From: JBJSXJ01 sp044235425
GTDB lineage: Bacteria; Planctomycetota; Planctomycetia; Pirellulales; Pirellulaceae
DNA length: 64,000 nucleotides
NCBI GenBank assembly: GCA_044235425.1
Contig: JBIIHW010000004.1
Coordinates: forward strand, 1 to 64,000
Direction of reading: 5' to 3'
The notes under the pieces are model-generated. The model saw only the letters and a program-made list of their open reading frames with translations, did not search any database and had not been told where the DNA came from. The position numbers were made by a program, and so were the translations under genes. This document shows, one piece after another, positions 7,955 to 17,645 of this stretch; position 1 is the stretch's first letter, and each line of letters opens with the position of its first letter.

Positions 7955-10461
7955 GGCTGGTTCTCCTCGGTCTCCTCATCATCCGGAGCAATCCCGGCGT
8001 AGAAATCGGTGCGTACATTTACGTCCTTTTCGAGGCTCGGCCAGCCAGCTCGACGCAGATGACAAATGGTCAGCAGCCGGGTCGTATTCTGTGAAGCTCG
8101 CGGCTGGAAATCGACCCCTGGAAGCTCCTGGTCACTCCAGCCCACCAACCGCATTTCACCTGGGGCGAGTTTCATGTGATGCAGTGCAAGCTGCGCGAGA
8201 TCTTTCAGCCGAATCTCACCCTCCGATGTCTCACCGGTAAGAGTTAGCGCGGGAATTTGCTCCCAAACAACATTCCACGGCTGGTCAACACCGTGCATGT
8301 GAGCAGCTTCAAACTCGAGTGGATTTTTGCTTTTCTCACCCAGTTCACCGATCCAAGCGGTGAGGTACTCGTTGCCTTGTTTACGCCAGATCACAGCCGC
8401 ATCGCGTAACGTGAGTGTTCCCGTGTTGGCCAATTCCCAGCCTGTGTCGGCACCGCCGCGCAGTTCGAGCGAGCCACCAAGCGGCAGCATCTGCTCACTT
8501 CGGAGAAACTCTGTGGAATTCGATCGCACGAGAAAATTCTTCAGATGAACGGCTTCGTCACGCTGGACGCGGAGTGGTCGTGTCTCCGTGATGCGATTCG
8601 CGGACGTTCCGCTATCCGCTTTAGCCAGCGGATAGGCGACTGCTGAGTCGTCGCTGAAGTCGGCGGAGTAGTCGGTGGAGAGTGATGAGTAGAGCATGGT
8701 ATAACGCGTCAGGTGTCCGCGCGGATATCCCGCCTGCAATTCCAACACCGCGATTTCGCGCCGACTACGTGCGAAGCCAATATCAAGCTGCGCCAATCGA
8801 ATGACGGCGATGGCTCCCAAAACCGCAATCACGGGCACCATCAGCCATGCCCACTCCACTCGTCCCATTAACCGAAACACCAACCAGTTGAGCGGAACGA
8901 GGACGATCAGGTACATGGCGAGCAGCTTCAGCACAAAAGGCGCGTCCGGGATACGAATACCGGCCGCTTGACGCATTGCCTCGCGCACCGCCATCGTGGC
9001 GCCACTCTCGTTGTCCCACGATGCTACGCCTCCGGTTGTGGCGAGTTTTACACCGCGAAAACGATAATCGCTGTCGTGAGTGGTTTGGCCGAGGTCCGCC
9101 AGTCGTCCGATGTCACGCGTAAAGTAACGCACGGTCGAATTGAGACGCGGATCTTCCGCCACTTCCTGGTCCCAGTTCGCCCAACGAACCTGTTTTCCCT
9201 CGCGCAATTGCTCGTTTAAAAACTGAAAATCACGTCCGGGTCGACGCAGCAGGCAACAGTTGAAGAAATGATCAAAACTCTTCCAGGTCCGCAGTTCGGG
9301 ATCGTCCATTGGCAGCGCTGTGACTACGATTCGTCCCGCTCCCACCGCTCGTTCACACACTAGCCCACTGGTATTGGGTAGCTCCGTCGCAGCCGGATGG
9401 AGCCTCCACGTAATGCCTAGCAGCGAGCTCTGTTTGCCAAATTGAAGCTGCCGTTCGGCCAGCGGCTGCTTGGTGCTCGGTAAGGAGTAGTGATCATTCA
9501 GCTGCTTGAGGTCGGCGGGGCTAAGTTCGCGGGCCTGCTGCCGTTCGGCGGGTAAGTAATCGGCGAGGAATCCACGCTGCAACTCTTCCAGTGAATTAGG
9601 GCCATTCACGATCAATTGGCCACCCCAGTGCAGCCAGTCCAGCAGGGCACTTTGCTGCGCCGGTGTGAGCTTCTGTGGATCAAGATCATCCCAAATCACA
9701 TAAGCAATACTCGTCCAGGTAAGTGAGTTTGAGGGGATCGGTACATCTTCACTGATTTTGGGTAACGTAACTCGGTAGTGAGTGGTCCGCAGTCGATCTT
9801 CATCCAGTCGCGGAGCCATGACGGAATCGAGTACTTTCAGAAATCGATAGTTGTTGGGATTCTTGGCCAAGACGACCAGAAAGAAGGTGTGGTCCTCGAG
9901 GTCGCTTGTCCCTTCCCGACTTTCGCTGACAAATGAATTACCACGGGCGGCTTGCAGGCGACTGTTGAAATGAATGGTCCGCGATTCACCACTGCGGAAA
10001 CGCGACAGAGGCGGCACATACGTAATCATCTCAGTCGCTTTGATTTGGCCCTTGGGCAAGGTAGCCGGACGCTGTGATATTAAGTGAAAGTCAGCATTTG
10101 GGACCGGATAGGGAGTGCCTTCCTTGTCGGTGGCGGTCAATTCAATGTTGGCTTGAAAATCGAAATTGTTGGCTTGCAACTGTTGCATCAGAGTGACCCA
10201 GTGACCTGGCTTCACAAAGTTCTGAGCCTGGTCTGGATCGGTGGGATAGGTGCGCTGCGAGTAGATTTCAAAATCGGGTTTGCGCTTTTGTTTTTGTTTG
10301 AGCAGTTCCTCTTCTTCTTCCGCTTTTTTTTGAGCTGCCGATTTGGTCTTACGACAACCGTTACAACCCGGCAAAGCGATGGTTGCCGACAACGACATCG
10401 CCAGCAGCAGGCCATAGCTTGTGAAACGGAATGCGGCGCGAGGGACAAGGTCGCCGGACAT
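7951..10461 (-). CDS. Large membrane-anchored exported protein of unknown function
   Basis: This is an 836-residue protein I cannot assign to a named family. Residues about 14-32 form a signal or anchor segment ending ALPGCNGC, which resembles an imperfect lipobox. A Lys/Glu-rich stretch follows, then a long soluble region. Part of that region (ALLDWLHWGGQLIVNGP) resembles the amidotransferase-like domains of aerotolerance/gliding-type membrane proteins. Two hydrophobic segments near residues 510-560 (FVLKLLAMYLIVLVPLNWLV and a following one) flank a short loop, and a beta-rich C-terminal region follows. Coupling to the ABC ATPase suggests an envelope partner of that transporter, comparable to GldG-like auxiliary subunits; this is inference. 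It is divergent from the DUF3500 gene. Confidence 0.8.
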   Translation of the reverse strand: MSGDLVPRAAFRFTSYGLLLAMSLSATIALPGCNGCRKTKSAAQKKAEEEEELLKQKQKRKPDFEIYSQRTYPTDPDQAQNFVKPGHWVTLMQQLQANNFDFQANIELTATDKEGTPYPVPNADFHLISQRPATLPKGQIKATEMITYVPPLSRFRSGESRTIHFNSRLQAARGNSFVSESREGTSDLEDHTFFLVVLAKNPNNYRFLKVLDSVMAPRLDEDRLRTTHYRVTLPKISEDVPIPSNSLTWTSIAYVIWDDLDPQKLTPAQQSALLDWLHWGGQLIVNGPNSLEELQRGFLADYLPAERQQARELSPADLKQLNDHYSLPSTKQPLAERQLQFGKQSSLLGITWRLHPAATELPNTSGLVCERAVGAGRIVVTALPMDDPELRTWKSFDHFFNCCLLRRPGRDFQFLNEQLREGKQVRWANWDQEVAEDPRLNSTVRYFTRDIGRLADLGQTTHDSDYRFRGVKLATTGGVASWDNESGATMAVREAMRQAAGIRIPDAPFVLKLLAMYLIVLVPLNWLVFRLMGRVEWAWLMVPVIAVLGAIAVIRLAQLDIGFARSRREIAVLELQAGYPRGHLTRYTMLYSSLSTDYSADFSDDSAVAYPLAKADSGTSANRITETRPLRVQRDEAVHLKNFLVRSNSTEFLRSEQMLPLGGSLELRGGADTGWELANTGTLTLRDAAVIWRKQGNEYLTAWIGELGEKSKNPLEFEAAHMHGVDQPWNVVWEQIPALTLTGETSEGEIRLKDLAQLALHHMKLAPGEMRLVGWSDQELPGVDFQPRASQNTTRLLTICHLRRAGWPSLEKDVNVRTDFYAGIAPDDEETEENQP

Positions 10462-10630
10462 GTGGATCTCCAGAACAAGAGCGACAGCAAGCGATAGTGT
10501 AAGACGCCACCGTCGCGCGGGGAATCGCCGACCTCCAAGAAAATACTGCCAACAGTGGCAACTGCTCGGCGCGTACGTTCTAATACTGACCTGTTTTCAA
10601 CCTCAGGCCCCTGCGTTGGAGAATCAACCC

Positions 10631-11677
10631 ATGAAGAAGAACGCTCACCAGCAAAACAACGATCTCGTTTCGTCTTCGACAGCACCAAGCGCAGCAGCTG
10701 CTTCTGGCGGCGATTTGACCACGGCCAGCGGCTGTGATCGCCGCTCGTTTTTGCGGTTGGTTGGTGGAGCGACAGTGGCCAGTGTCGCCATTCCTGCCGC
10801 CTGGAACGCACCTCTCGCCTACGCCGCTCCTAGCTCCAATAGCGCCGCCGAGTCGGTTGTGGGACAGCTCTTCATGACGCTCAGCGATGAGCAGAAAAAG
10901 CAGATTGTATTTCCCTTCGACCACGAGCTGCGCAGTCGCATCAATGCCAACTGGCATATCACGAAGCCCACGATCGGCAGCACCTTCTACACAAAAGAGC
11001 AGCAGCAGCTGGTCGACCAGATCGTGCGAAAGGTGTCGTCCGCAGACGGCTACGAACGCTTCATCAAGCAAATGGAGTTTGATGATGGCGGTTTGAATGC
11101 GTACAGCATGGCGATCTTCGGCACACCGGGTAGCGGCAAATTTGAATGGGAACTCACCGGCCGCCACCTAACGCTTCGAGCCGATGGAAACTCGGTGGAT
11201 AAAGCTGCTTTCGGCGGTCCGATCGTCTACGGTCACGGCGAAGAGACGGCTAAGGACAACCTATTCTACTATCAGACCAAACAGGTCAACGAAGTGTTTA
11301 AATCGTTGAGTGCCGAGCAGGCCAAGGCTGCTTCGCTACCGATGGCCCCAGCCGAAGCCGCCGTGCCTCTACAAGGCGCACAAGGTAAGTTCCCCGGGAT
11401 TGCCGTGAGCGAACTGAGCGCTGATCAAAAGAACTTGGTCGAAAAGACGCTCAAGACCTTGTTGTCACCTTATCGTCAGGAGGATGTCGACGAGGTGTTT
11501 GAGATCCTCAAGTCGACCGGCGGATTGGACAAGTTACATTTTGCGTTTTATCAGCAGGGCGACTTGGACAACGACAAGCTGTGGGATATTTGGCGAGTGG
11601 AAGGCCCGTCGCTGGTCTGGCACTTCCGCGGCGCCCCGCACGTCCACGCCTACATCAACATCGGCGTGAAAAGCTAG
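10631..11677 (+). CDS. DUF3500 domain-containing exported protein
   Basis: This 348-residue protein matches the DUF3500 family, which is secreted, common in planctomycetes and of unknown function. A twin-arginine leader, CDRRSFLRLVGGATVASVAI, sits near residues 35-54, so Tat export of a folded protein is expected. Diagnostic stretches are LSDEQKKQIVFPFD, FGTPGSGKFEWELTGRHLTL, GPIVYGHG, and the C-terminal WRVEGPSLVWHFRGAPHVHAY with its closely spaced Trp and His residues. I chose ATG 10631 because it places the Tat motif at a normal distance. The frame is open upstream to 10421, but that part overlaps the divergent gene and lacks protein-like character. Confidence 0.88.
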   Translation: MKKNAHQQNNDLVSSSTAPSAAAASGGDLTTASGCDRRSFLRLVGGATVASVAIPAAWNAPLAYAAPSSNSAAESVVGQLFMTLSDEQKKQIVFPFDHELRSRINANWHITKPTIGSTFYTKEQQQLVDQIVRKVSSADGYERFIKQMEFDDGGLNAYSMAIFGTPGSGKFEWELTGRHLTLRADGNSVDKAAFGGPIVYGHGEETAKDNLFYYQTKQVNEVFKSLSAEQAKAASLPMAPAEAAVPLQGAQGKFPGIAVSELSADQKNLVEKTLKTLLSPYRQEDVDEVFEILKSTGGLDKLHFAFYQQGDLDNDKLWDIWRVEGPSLVWHFRGAPHVHAYINIGVKS

Positions 11678-11848
11678 AATCACGTAGACCGCGATGGGTA
11701 TTTTCCATCACGACGTTGTAAACATAGAGGACTTTTTTAAACACGGAGTCCTCTGAGATCACGGAGTTAAGTGGGAGGTGATCGCGGATGAAATTCCACG
11801 CTTCACTTTTCGCTGGGATACGCTCGCTCGTAACCTCAACTGCAAAAG

Positions 11849-13060
11849 CTACTGCTTGCCTGCGGGGTTGGGGTCGCTTACCAGGCTCGAGCCTAGGTTA
11901 ACGACGAGGGGCTGAGGGGCGTCCTTCAAGGTGATCTCGACGGATTCATCTTCAATCTTCGCGATCTTGCCCTCAATGCTGCCGACCTGAATCTTCTGGC
12001 CGACTTGCAGCTTGAGCAGTTCGCCCGTGGTGCGCACCGAGAACCACGCTTCCACTCGGCCGTCCCGCGACGTGATGCCTGACAAGACGGTGAACTTCGC
12101 ACCATCAAAGTCCAGCTTCTTTTTGGGTGGTGGCGGCGGCGGTGGTGGTGGTGGCGGCGGATCGTTCACCGTAATCTTCACCAGCTGCTCGTCGCTGCGT
12201 GCTGGCAAGCCGTTGTCTGTCACAATCACCTTCGTTTGAAACTCGCCCTTCTCCTTCGGTGTCCACTGCAGTTCACCGGTCTTCGGATTAATCGACGCAC
12301 CGGGCAGTGATTCATCCGCCAGCTTGTAGGTGACATTGTCGAGTTTGTCGGGATCTTGGGCCTTCAAGGTGACTTGGAATCGCGAGTTGAGATAAGCTTT
12401 TTGCGAACCAGGCGAAGCAAGCTTGGGAGCTCGATTGGCTGCGGCAAAGAGGTTGCGTCCCACGATCAATTGCTGATATTCCGTCGCATCGGCGAGTCGC
12501 AGGCGATCGGTGAGCTGATCATTGAGCGAATCCGTCTGCGTCGCTCCTGCCAAAGACAACGCTTCAATCGTTAGTCCAATATCAAGATCTTTTGAGTCTT
12601 TAATCGGATTGATGGTGAGGCGCTGGATACGATGTAAGCGATCCACCGAGTGTAATTCGAAGAGCAGGCTGGTGAGCTCTGCGAGGTTTCCCTTGGCGGT
12701 CACTTCGAACGTGTGACGAATGAAAGCTCCCTGTCGTCCCCGAGCGCCACCAGGAATCGTCACATTAACATCATGGAGCTCAGCATCGTCGAGTTTCTCG
12801 AGCAGCCACGTCTGATAGAGCGACCGAGCCAAATCGGCGTCACTTGGTAACGATTTGTCTTCGTATGACCGCAGCCTCGCGACGGCTCGATTCGCGAGCT
12901 TCAGCTTCCGCTGCTTATCTTCCAGTTGTTGGTTGAGCTGAGCGATCTGTTGATTGCGTTTCTCGAACCGACCCGCGATCGATTCGTAAATGAAATAAAC
13001 AGCTCCGCAGCCTAGCAGCACACCTACGACCAGCGCCATCATTCGTTCACGAGCATTCAT
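11849..13060 (-). CDS. GspM/PilO-like protein with Ig-like and PilP-like domains
   Basis: This 403-residue protein ends the type II secretion cluster. It has one N-terminal membrane helix (residues about 8-26), a coiled coil (about 30-62) and a PilO/GspM-like ferredoxin-type region (about 70-175). A cadherin/Ig-like module follows (about 225-297: INPKTGELQWTPKEKGEFQT, VIVTDNGLPARSD). Then come exactly 12 consecutive prolines (residues 301-312, bases 12125-12160), and last a small beta domain like PilP or the GspC homology region (LQVGQKIQVGSIEGKIAKIE). In other bacteria these roles sit on separate inner-membrane proteins, so this looks like a fusion of assembly-platform and secretin-contact functions. 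The domain boundaries are my reading. It starts 12 bp after the GspL-like gene. Confidence 0.75.
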   Translation of the reverse strand: MNARERMMALVVGVLLGCGAVYFIYESIAGRFEKRNQQIAQLNQQLEDKQRKLKLANRAVARLRSYEDKSLPSDADLARSLYQTWLLEKLDDAELHDVNVTIPGGARGRQGAFIRHTFEVTAKGNLAELTSLLFELHSVDRLHRIQRLTINPIKDSKDLDIGLTIEALSLAGATQTDSLNDQLTDRLRLADATEYQQLIVGRNLFAAANRAPKLASPGSQKAYLNSRFQVTLKAQDPDKLDNVTYKLADESLPGASINPKTGELQWTPKEKGEFQTKVIVTDNGLPARSDEQLVKITVNDPPPPPPPPPPPPKKKLDFDGAKFTVLSGITSRDGRVEAWFSVRTTGELLKLQVGQKIQVGSIEGKIAKIEDESVEITLKDAPQPLVVNLGSSLVSDPNPAGKQ

Positions 13061-13072
13061 GGTCTTGGTCTC

Positions 13073-14650
13073 CTAGCGGCGTGGGGAACGTTGAGTTGAA
13101 CTATTCCCGGAGCGACTCTTCGAATCGCCGCCGACATTATTCCGCTCCGACTTGGTATCGCGTTTGGCATCGGCAGCGCCGGCAGCACCGGCTGGCGCCG
13201 CGACGTCAGCACGCTGAATTACCAGAGTCTCTTTGAAGGTCCAAGGATACTGACCTTCCCGATTGTCATACTGGCTACCAGTGCCGACCACGCGATGAGC
13301 CTCATCCCGCAATCGCGACTCCAGATCCTCAATGTCCGTCGAGTCGGTCACTCGTCCTTCCAACGTCAAGTTACCACCACCGGTTTGAGCGACCTGTCCG
13401 CTGAGCTTTGAAACAATGGCTTTATCGGGCGGGAGAAAGTCGAGAGACACCTTGCAGATTTCGTCGAGCCAAATCACATCGCCAGCGACAAACTCGTCCA
13501 CCTCCGCGGATTCACGCTGAGGTTTTTCCAGCTTCTTGAGCTGCGTATCGATTTTGGCACTTTCGGCTTTCAAGAGAGTGATTTCGGAGTCGAGTGCCGA
13601 CAGGTTACTCCAGATCAGGTAGGTGATACCGAGTGCTAGTGCGGCGGCGGCACCGGCGGCCAAGGCATACTGACGACGGCGATTTGGTGGCTCGGGTCGT
13701 TTGCGTGGATTGAGGAAGTCGATGCCACGACGCAGCCCCGCAGCCTCGTCGGTCACCATTCCCAGGAGCGGAGCAAAACGGCCACTGCGAGCTGGTAGCA
13801 AAGCGCTGAGCTCGGGCGACAATTCCAGTCCAGCAAAGGGCTCATAAATGTCACAGGGCAATTTGGTTTGCTGGGTGATTTGATTTCGTAGCGAGGTGAA
13901 GACTTCGTCGCTACCACACAGCACCACGCGATCTACCTTGCGCCCACCCAGTTGATTCGAGGCGGCAGCGATGGTCCGGCGGATTTCACCAAACATCGCG
14001 CGGGCCAACTCATCCTGATCCTCGGTGCTGGGCAAACGTACGGTCCGAATGAAGGCGACTTGGCCATCGACCATCACGGTCAAATCGCCATCTTCGGCGA
14101 GCAGGTCGACCATGAGGGCACAGCCAGCTGCATCCTGATGCTGTTGCCAGAGCGAGGCAGCGGCGAAGGGACGCAGCACCAGTCGTTGGGGAGTGAGATT
14201 GGCAGCGGCACAGGTCGTACGAACTTGATCCACGATGTCGGGTGCCATCGCCGCCGCCAGCACGCTGAGCGGGCCGGCATCCGCCTCGCTTAGCGGCACG
14301 TAATCGATGGGCCAGTTGTCGCCCACCGAGGCGAATTGCTTGAGTGCCTGGAACCGCACGACATCCGGCAATTCTTCGGGCGGAACGGGTGGCACCGACA
14401 GTAATCGCAGCTCGATGTTGGAACGCCCAACCGCGACCAAGGTCTCCGCTCGCGACACGCCGGCCTGTTTTAAAAGCTCACTGAGTTTCACGGCCAACTT
14501 AGGCCCCACGGCGCCTTCGGCCTCCGCGCCCTCCGCGGCTCGTAAATCCAAGGCCACGGCACGTTCGATCAACGCCTGTTGGCCGCGTCGGCGCGCGAGC
14601 ACAAGTCGTGCTTCGTGAGCATCCCATTCCAAGGCGAGCAAATGTGACAT
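13073..14650 (-). CDS. GspL-like (PilM-PilN fusion) secretion platform protein
   Basis: This 525-residue protein has an N-terminal actin-like PilM/GspL cytoplasmic domain (LLALEWDAHEARLVLARR, VAVGRSNIELRLLSVPPVP, VDRVVLCGSDEVF). A single membrane helix follows near residue 330 (YALAAGAAAALALGITYLIW), then a coiled coil and a PilN-like periplasmic domain. The tail is rich in Ala, Arg and Ser. GspL proteins couple the GspE ATPase to the inner-membrane platform, and this one would do the same for the GspE at 20596-22314. I chose ATG 14650; a TTG seven codons upstream is the alternative. It follows gspK after 73 bp. Confidence 0.82.
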   Translation of the reverse strand: MSHLLALEWDAHEARLVLARRRGQQALIERAVALDLRAAEGAEAEGAVGPKLAVKLSELLKQAGVSRAETLVAVGRSNIELRLLSVPPVPPEELPDVVRFQALKQFASVGDNWPIDYVPLSEADAGPLSVLAAAMAPDIVDQVRTTCAAANLTPQRLVLRPFAAASLWQQHQDAAGCALMVDLLAEDGDLTVMVDGQVAFIRTVRLPSTEDQDELARAMFGEIRRTIAAASNQLGGRKVDRVVLCGSDEVFTSLRNQITQQTKLPCDIYEPFAGLELSPELSALLPARSGRFAPLLGMVTDEAAGLRRGIDFLNPRKRPEPPNRRRQYALAAGAAAALALGITYLIWSNLSALDSEITLLKAESAKIDTQLKKLEKPQRESAEVDEFVAGDVIWLDEICKVSLDFLPPDKAIVSKLSGQVAQTGGGNLTLEGRVTDSTDIEDLESRLRDEAHRVVGTGSQYDNREGQYPWTFKETLVIQRADVAAPAGAAGAADAKRDTKSERNNVGGDSKSRSGNSSTQRSPRR

Positions 14651-14723
14651 AACGAAGACTTTACCTGCCAAAAACTTTACTTACCAAAAAATCAAAACGA
14701 TCCACCCATTTTGAACCAGGCGC

Positions 14724-16304
14724 TCAATTGCCACCCAAATCGACCCCTAATGTCTCCAACGGGTAGCCGCGGCCCAGGTGGCTAACATTTCTCCACAGTA
14801 TGATTCGAGGAGGGGATTGTGCCGCATCAAAAACCACTTCAGCCCGAGAAGCTGCCTGACCGCCCTGAAAGTAGCCGACGATACGACCGCGATAAACGTC
14901 GCCGCCAGCACATACGAAGGGCGATAGCGACTTCATCTCATCGAGCGTCACGATGCCCTCTGTCAACAGCCAAGTCTCAAAACGCTGATTTGGCTTACTC
15001 TCGCTCGCCTCCGCCTCACGGCGACTCAGGAGTTCCGTCAGAATCTCTTCGGTGATTCCAGGAATTCCCTGCAATACCGATTTCGGCGCCTGATTAATGT
15101 TCACTCGACCGGGTAAATAGGTGGTGCTGTTGGCCGTTAAATTGTCCATGAGGAGCGGCAGGTAGGCATTCATGGAGATAATGTCGGAGGAGAATGGCGA
15201 GCTGATGGGCTGGGCCATCGGCTGACCAGAAATTGAGAGTGTGGTGGAGGCGCCGATCAGGTCGAGCACCTGGGTGATCTTGGTCTTGGCAGGCTTCGTG
15301 AAATCGAGCTGCACGCCGGTAGGAGTGGGCTGCACTTGGCCCGTGGCACTGGCCGGTCCATTCTGCCGATAGGCAATGATGAACGTCGCCCACTGCTCAT
15401 TTCCGAGTTGGTCGACCAGGCTGCTGTAAAGCTGCTCCAAGTCTTCCGAATTGACATTGATCCGCGGCAGTCCGGCTGAATTGACATTCGCCTCTTTACT
15501 GTACAGCGTCAGGTAGGCGGCCCAGCCGAGCTGCGTTGAAGTATCACCGTCACTGCCACCCGCCGACTGCTCCTGAGCATCGATGAGTCCATTACGATTC
15601 GTGTCTAAACCAAACAGGAGCTCTGGTGTTATCCCGCGCACCAGGAGCAATTCCTCCACGGTGGTAAACGGACCGTTGGCCGGCAAATAACCAGGCGACA
15701 ATCCCTGGTAGTAGGAGCTCTCGGCACCATACTCCCGCTGCTCATCATCTTCATCCAGCCAGTCCAGAATGGCGTCCGCGATGTCGTCCGTCATCCCCGG
15801 CAGGGTCCCAAGCAACTGCCGTCCCGAACCCGGCAGCGCCTTCTCAGCAACGGTTAGTGAATTCAGATTAAGTCGAGCGGATTCGTCCTCTAATCCGTAG
15901 CGAACTCCGGCGATGTTTCCGTCCGAGTCCATGGCGGGAGCGAGAACAGAAAAATTACCGCGCGACTTGGGATCATCGTCCGGCACTACGACCACTCCCT
16001 GAAACTGCTGCTGATTGTTGTAGATTCCGCCAGCCGCATCGCGATCCGCATGAGGCTGCGCAAGAAACACTCGCGTCGCATCAATACCCGATTCCACAAG
16101 CAGATTCGCTTGCAGCTGCTGTCCGTTGAGTCGCGTGGCAGTGCGGTGCGTCACCATGATCTCACTGTAGGTGTACGCCGAGAGAGACAAGGCGACGATG
16201 ACGACTAAAACCACAATCAAGATGATCCCGCGAGCCGGTCGAGTGCGCCGACCGCGACCAACCGAGCGATAACGATCGCGGTGAGGATTAACGGAAGACA
16301 TCAT
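14724..16304 (-). CDS. gspK: Type II secretion minor pseudopilin GspK-like
   Basis: This 526-residue protein carries the GspK pattern: a basic leader, ARG followed by IILIVVLVVIVALSLSAYTY, and then a large periplasmic domain. As usual for GspK the mature N-terminus lacks the Glu at position 5 found in other pseudopilins. The helical insert with ADAILDWLDEDDEQREYG and VEELLLVRGITPELL is the SAM-like part of GspK. GspK is expected at the pseudopilus tip with GspI and GspJ. The protein is longer than typical enterobacterial GspK (about 320 residues). Its ATG overlaps the gspJ stop as TGATG, so translation is coupled. Confidence 0.87.
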   Translation of the reverse strand: MMSSVNPHRDRYRSVGRGRRTRPARGIILIVVLVVIVALSLSAYTYSEIMVTHRTATRLNGQQLQANLLVESGIDATRVFLAQPHADRDAAGGIYNNQQQFQGVVVVPDDDPKSRGNFSVLAPAMDSDGNIAGVRYGLEDESARLNLNSLTVAEKALPGSGRQLLGTLPGMTDDIADAILDWLDEDDEQREYGAESSYYQGLSPGYLPANGPFTTVEELLLVRGITPELLFGLDTNRNGLIDAQEQSAGGSDGDTSTQLGWAAYLTLYSKEANVNSAGLPRINVNSEDLEQLYSSLVDQLGNEQWATFIIAYRQNGPASATGQVQPTPTGVQLDFTKPAKTKITQVLDLIGASTTLSISGQPMAQPISSPFSSDIISMNAYLPLLMDNLTANSTTYLPGRVNINQAPKSVLQGIPGITEEILTELLSRREAEASESKPNQRFETWLLTEGIVTLDEMKSLSPFVCAGGDVYRGRIVGYFQGGQAASRAEVVFDAAQSPPRIILWRNVSHLGRGYPLETLGVDLGGN

Positions 16305-17644
16305 CAGGGGCCTCCCGTCGAGCCGGTGCCGGTGGAACCTGAGCCGGTCGCTCCAGAACCACCAGAACCAGAACTACTCGAATCAGACGATTCACTACCG
16401 TCGGACGTCGTACCATCTGCGATCACCGGAATCTTACCCGCTGGCAATCGCACCACGTGACGATACATTTTGGGAACTTCAGTCCCCGCCTTCTTCGTGA
16501 TCGTCGACGTGTCGTTCGGGTCGGCATAGGCGAGTGACGGTTGCAAACCCACGAGGATTTCGACCGCCACAGGCAACCCCTGCATCTGACTGGAATCCCA
16601 TTCAGTGAGCCACTGTGAACCGTCAGAATAACGGAACTCGATGCTCACCACTTCTGGTGCGATGAGTTCACCGAGTTGATTGAGGCTGCTGTTGCCTGAG
16701 GAGGAGGCTTGCAAACTGACAGCGCGATCTAATTGACGGCGAACAAGTCCCGGACGGGCGGCGTCTTGCTGCGAGAGTGCGCCGGTCGCGGCGAAACCGG
16801 TATCAGGTGCTGGCTGGTTGGCACCGCGCAAGTAGTAGGCAACCGTTTTAACCGCGCTGGGAATATCGTTGAGCGTGCCGGTGGGACCCGTCATCGATTG
16901 GTATTGGTCGAGACGCGGGAGCCGACTGACATCGAGTTGCAGTTCATATTGATTCCCATACAAACCGGGAATCGGCGGCGGTGCGGCGGTGGAGGCGATA
17001 TCGGTGGTGTTCGCGGAGGGATCGGACGCGGAGGCTGAGCTGCCGCTGGTGCCCCCACTTGAGCTTGCACCGCCGCTGCTCGTGCCGCCCGTTGTTCCAC
17101 CACCACTGTTCCCCGCGCCGGTACCGCCGGTTTTACCCGAGGATGAAGAGGGACTACTGCTGCCACCGCTGCTCGACCCACCACCTTGGCCGGAGGACGA
17201 GGAAGGACCGCTGCTCGAATTGCCGCTCTTGGAATTGTTCGAAGAGGATGAACCGCTGGGACTGCCACTGCCGCTGCTGGCACCTCCACCACTGGATGTG
17301 GAGCCACCCGTGGCAGATCCGGCGGCGGAACTCAGCGCATTCACCGCATTGCTTACTTGCGCCGACAATGCGCTGGTGGCGATATCTTCGAGTGGTTTGA
17401 AGTCGACGACTTCGTGCTGCACGGCACTCTGGAGATCGTCGGTGATCATGCGCAGCACAGCGCGAGCTAACTGTGCTTCCTCAACGTCGGCGCGGCGGCT
17501 GTCGAGCGTTCGCAGGTTGAAGCGAATTGCCAGGGCGATTGCGCCGAGCAGGAGCACGGAAAGGGCGAGTGCGAGAATGAGCTCGAGAAGTGTCGTGCCG
17601 GAACGATCCGAGGGATGTTGGAAATGTCCAGTGCGGATTGACAT
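16304..17644 (-). CDS. gspJ: Type II secretion minor pseudopilin GspJ-like with Ser/Gly insert
   Basis: This 446-residue pseudopilin has the cleavage region RSGTTLLELILALALSVLLL (Gly at -1, Glu at +5) followed by a long N-terminal helix (LRMITDDLQSAV). Canonical GspJ is about 200 residues. Here roughly residues 105-215 are an almost pure Ser/Gly/Thr linker, and the last 35 residues are another Ser/Gly tail. Between them the GspJ fold is recognisable (VSIEFRYSDGSQWLTEWDS, LPVAVEILVGL). The inserts may be surface loops or glycosylation-prone spacers, which is inference. The gene starts 1 bp after the gspI stop. Confidence 0.85.
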   Translation of the reverse strand: MSIRTGHFQHPSDRSGTTLLELILALALSVLLLGAIALAIRFNLRTLDSRRADVEEAQLARAVLRMITDDLQSAVQHEVVDFKPLEDIATSALSAQVSNAVNALSSAAGSATGGSTSSGGGASSGSGSPSGSSSSNNSKSGNSSSGPSSSSGQGGGSSSGGSSSPSSSSGKTGGTGAGNSGGGTTGGTSSGGASSSGGTSGSSASASDPSANTTDIASTAAPPPIPGLYGNQYELQLDVSRLPRLDQYQSMTGPTGTLNDIPSAVKTVAYYLRGANQPAPDTGFAATGALSQQDAARPGLVRRQLDRAVSLQASSSGNSSLNQLGELIAPEVVSIEFRYSDGSQWLTEWDSSQMQGLPVAVEILVGLQPSLAYADPNDTSTITKKAGTEVPKMYRHVVRLPAGKIPVIADGTTSDGSESSDSSSSGSGGSGATGSGSTGTGSTGGP

Positions 17645-17645
17645 A

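Noticed and set aside
11727..11753. GAGGACT/AGTCCTC inverted repeat after the DUF3500 gene as a terminator
   Set aside because: The T-run lies inside the loop, not after the stem, and the 13-base loop is large. The flanking ACGGAG text looks like degenerate repeat DNA.
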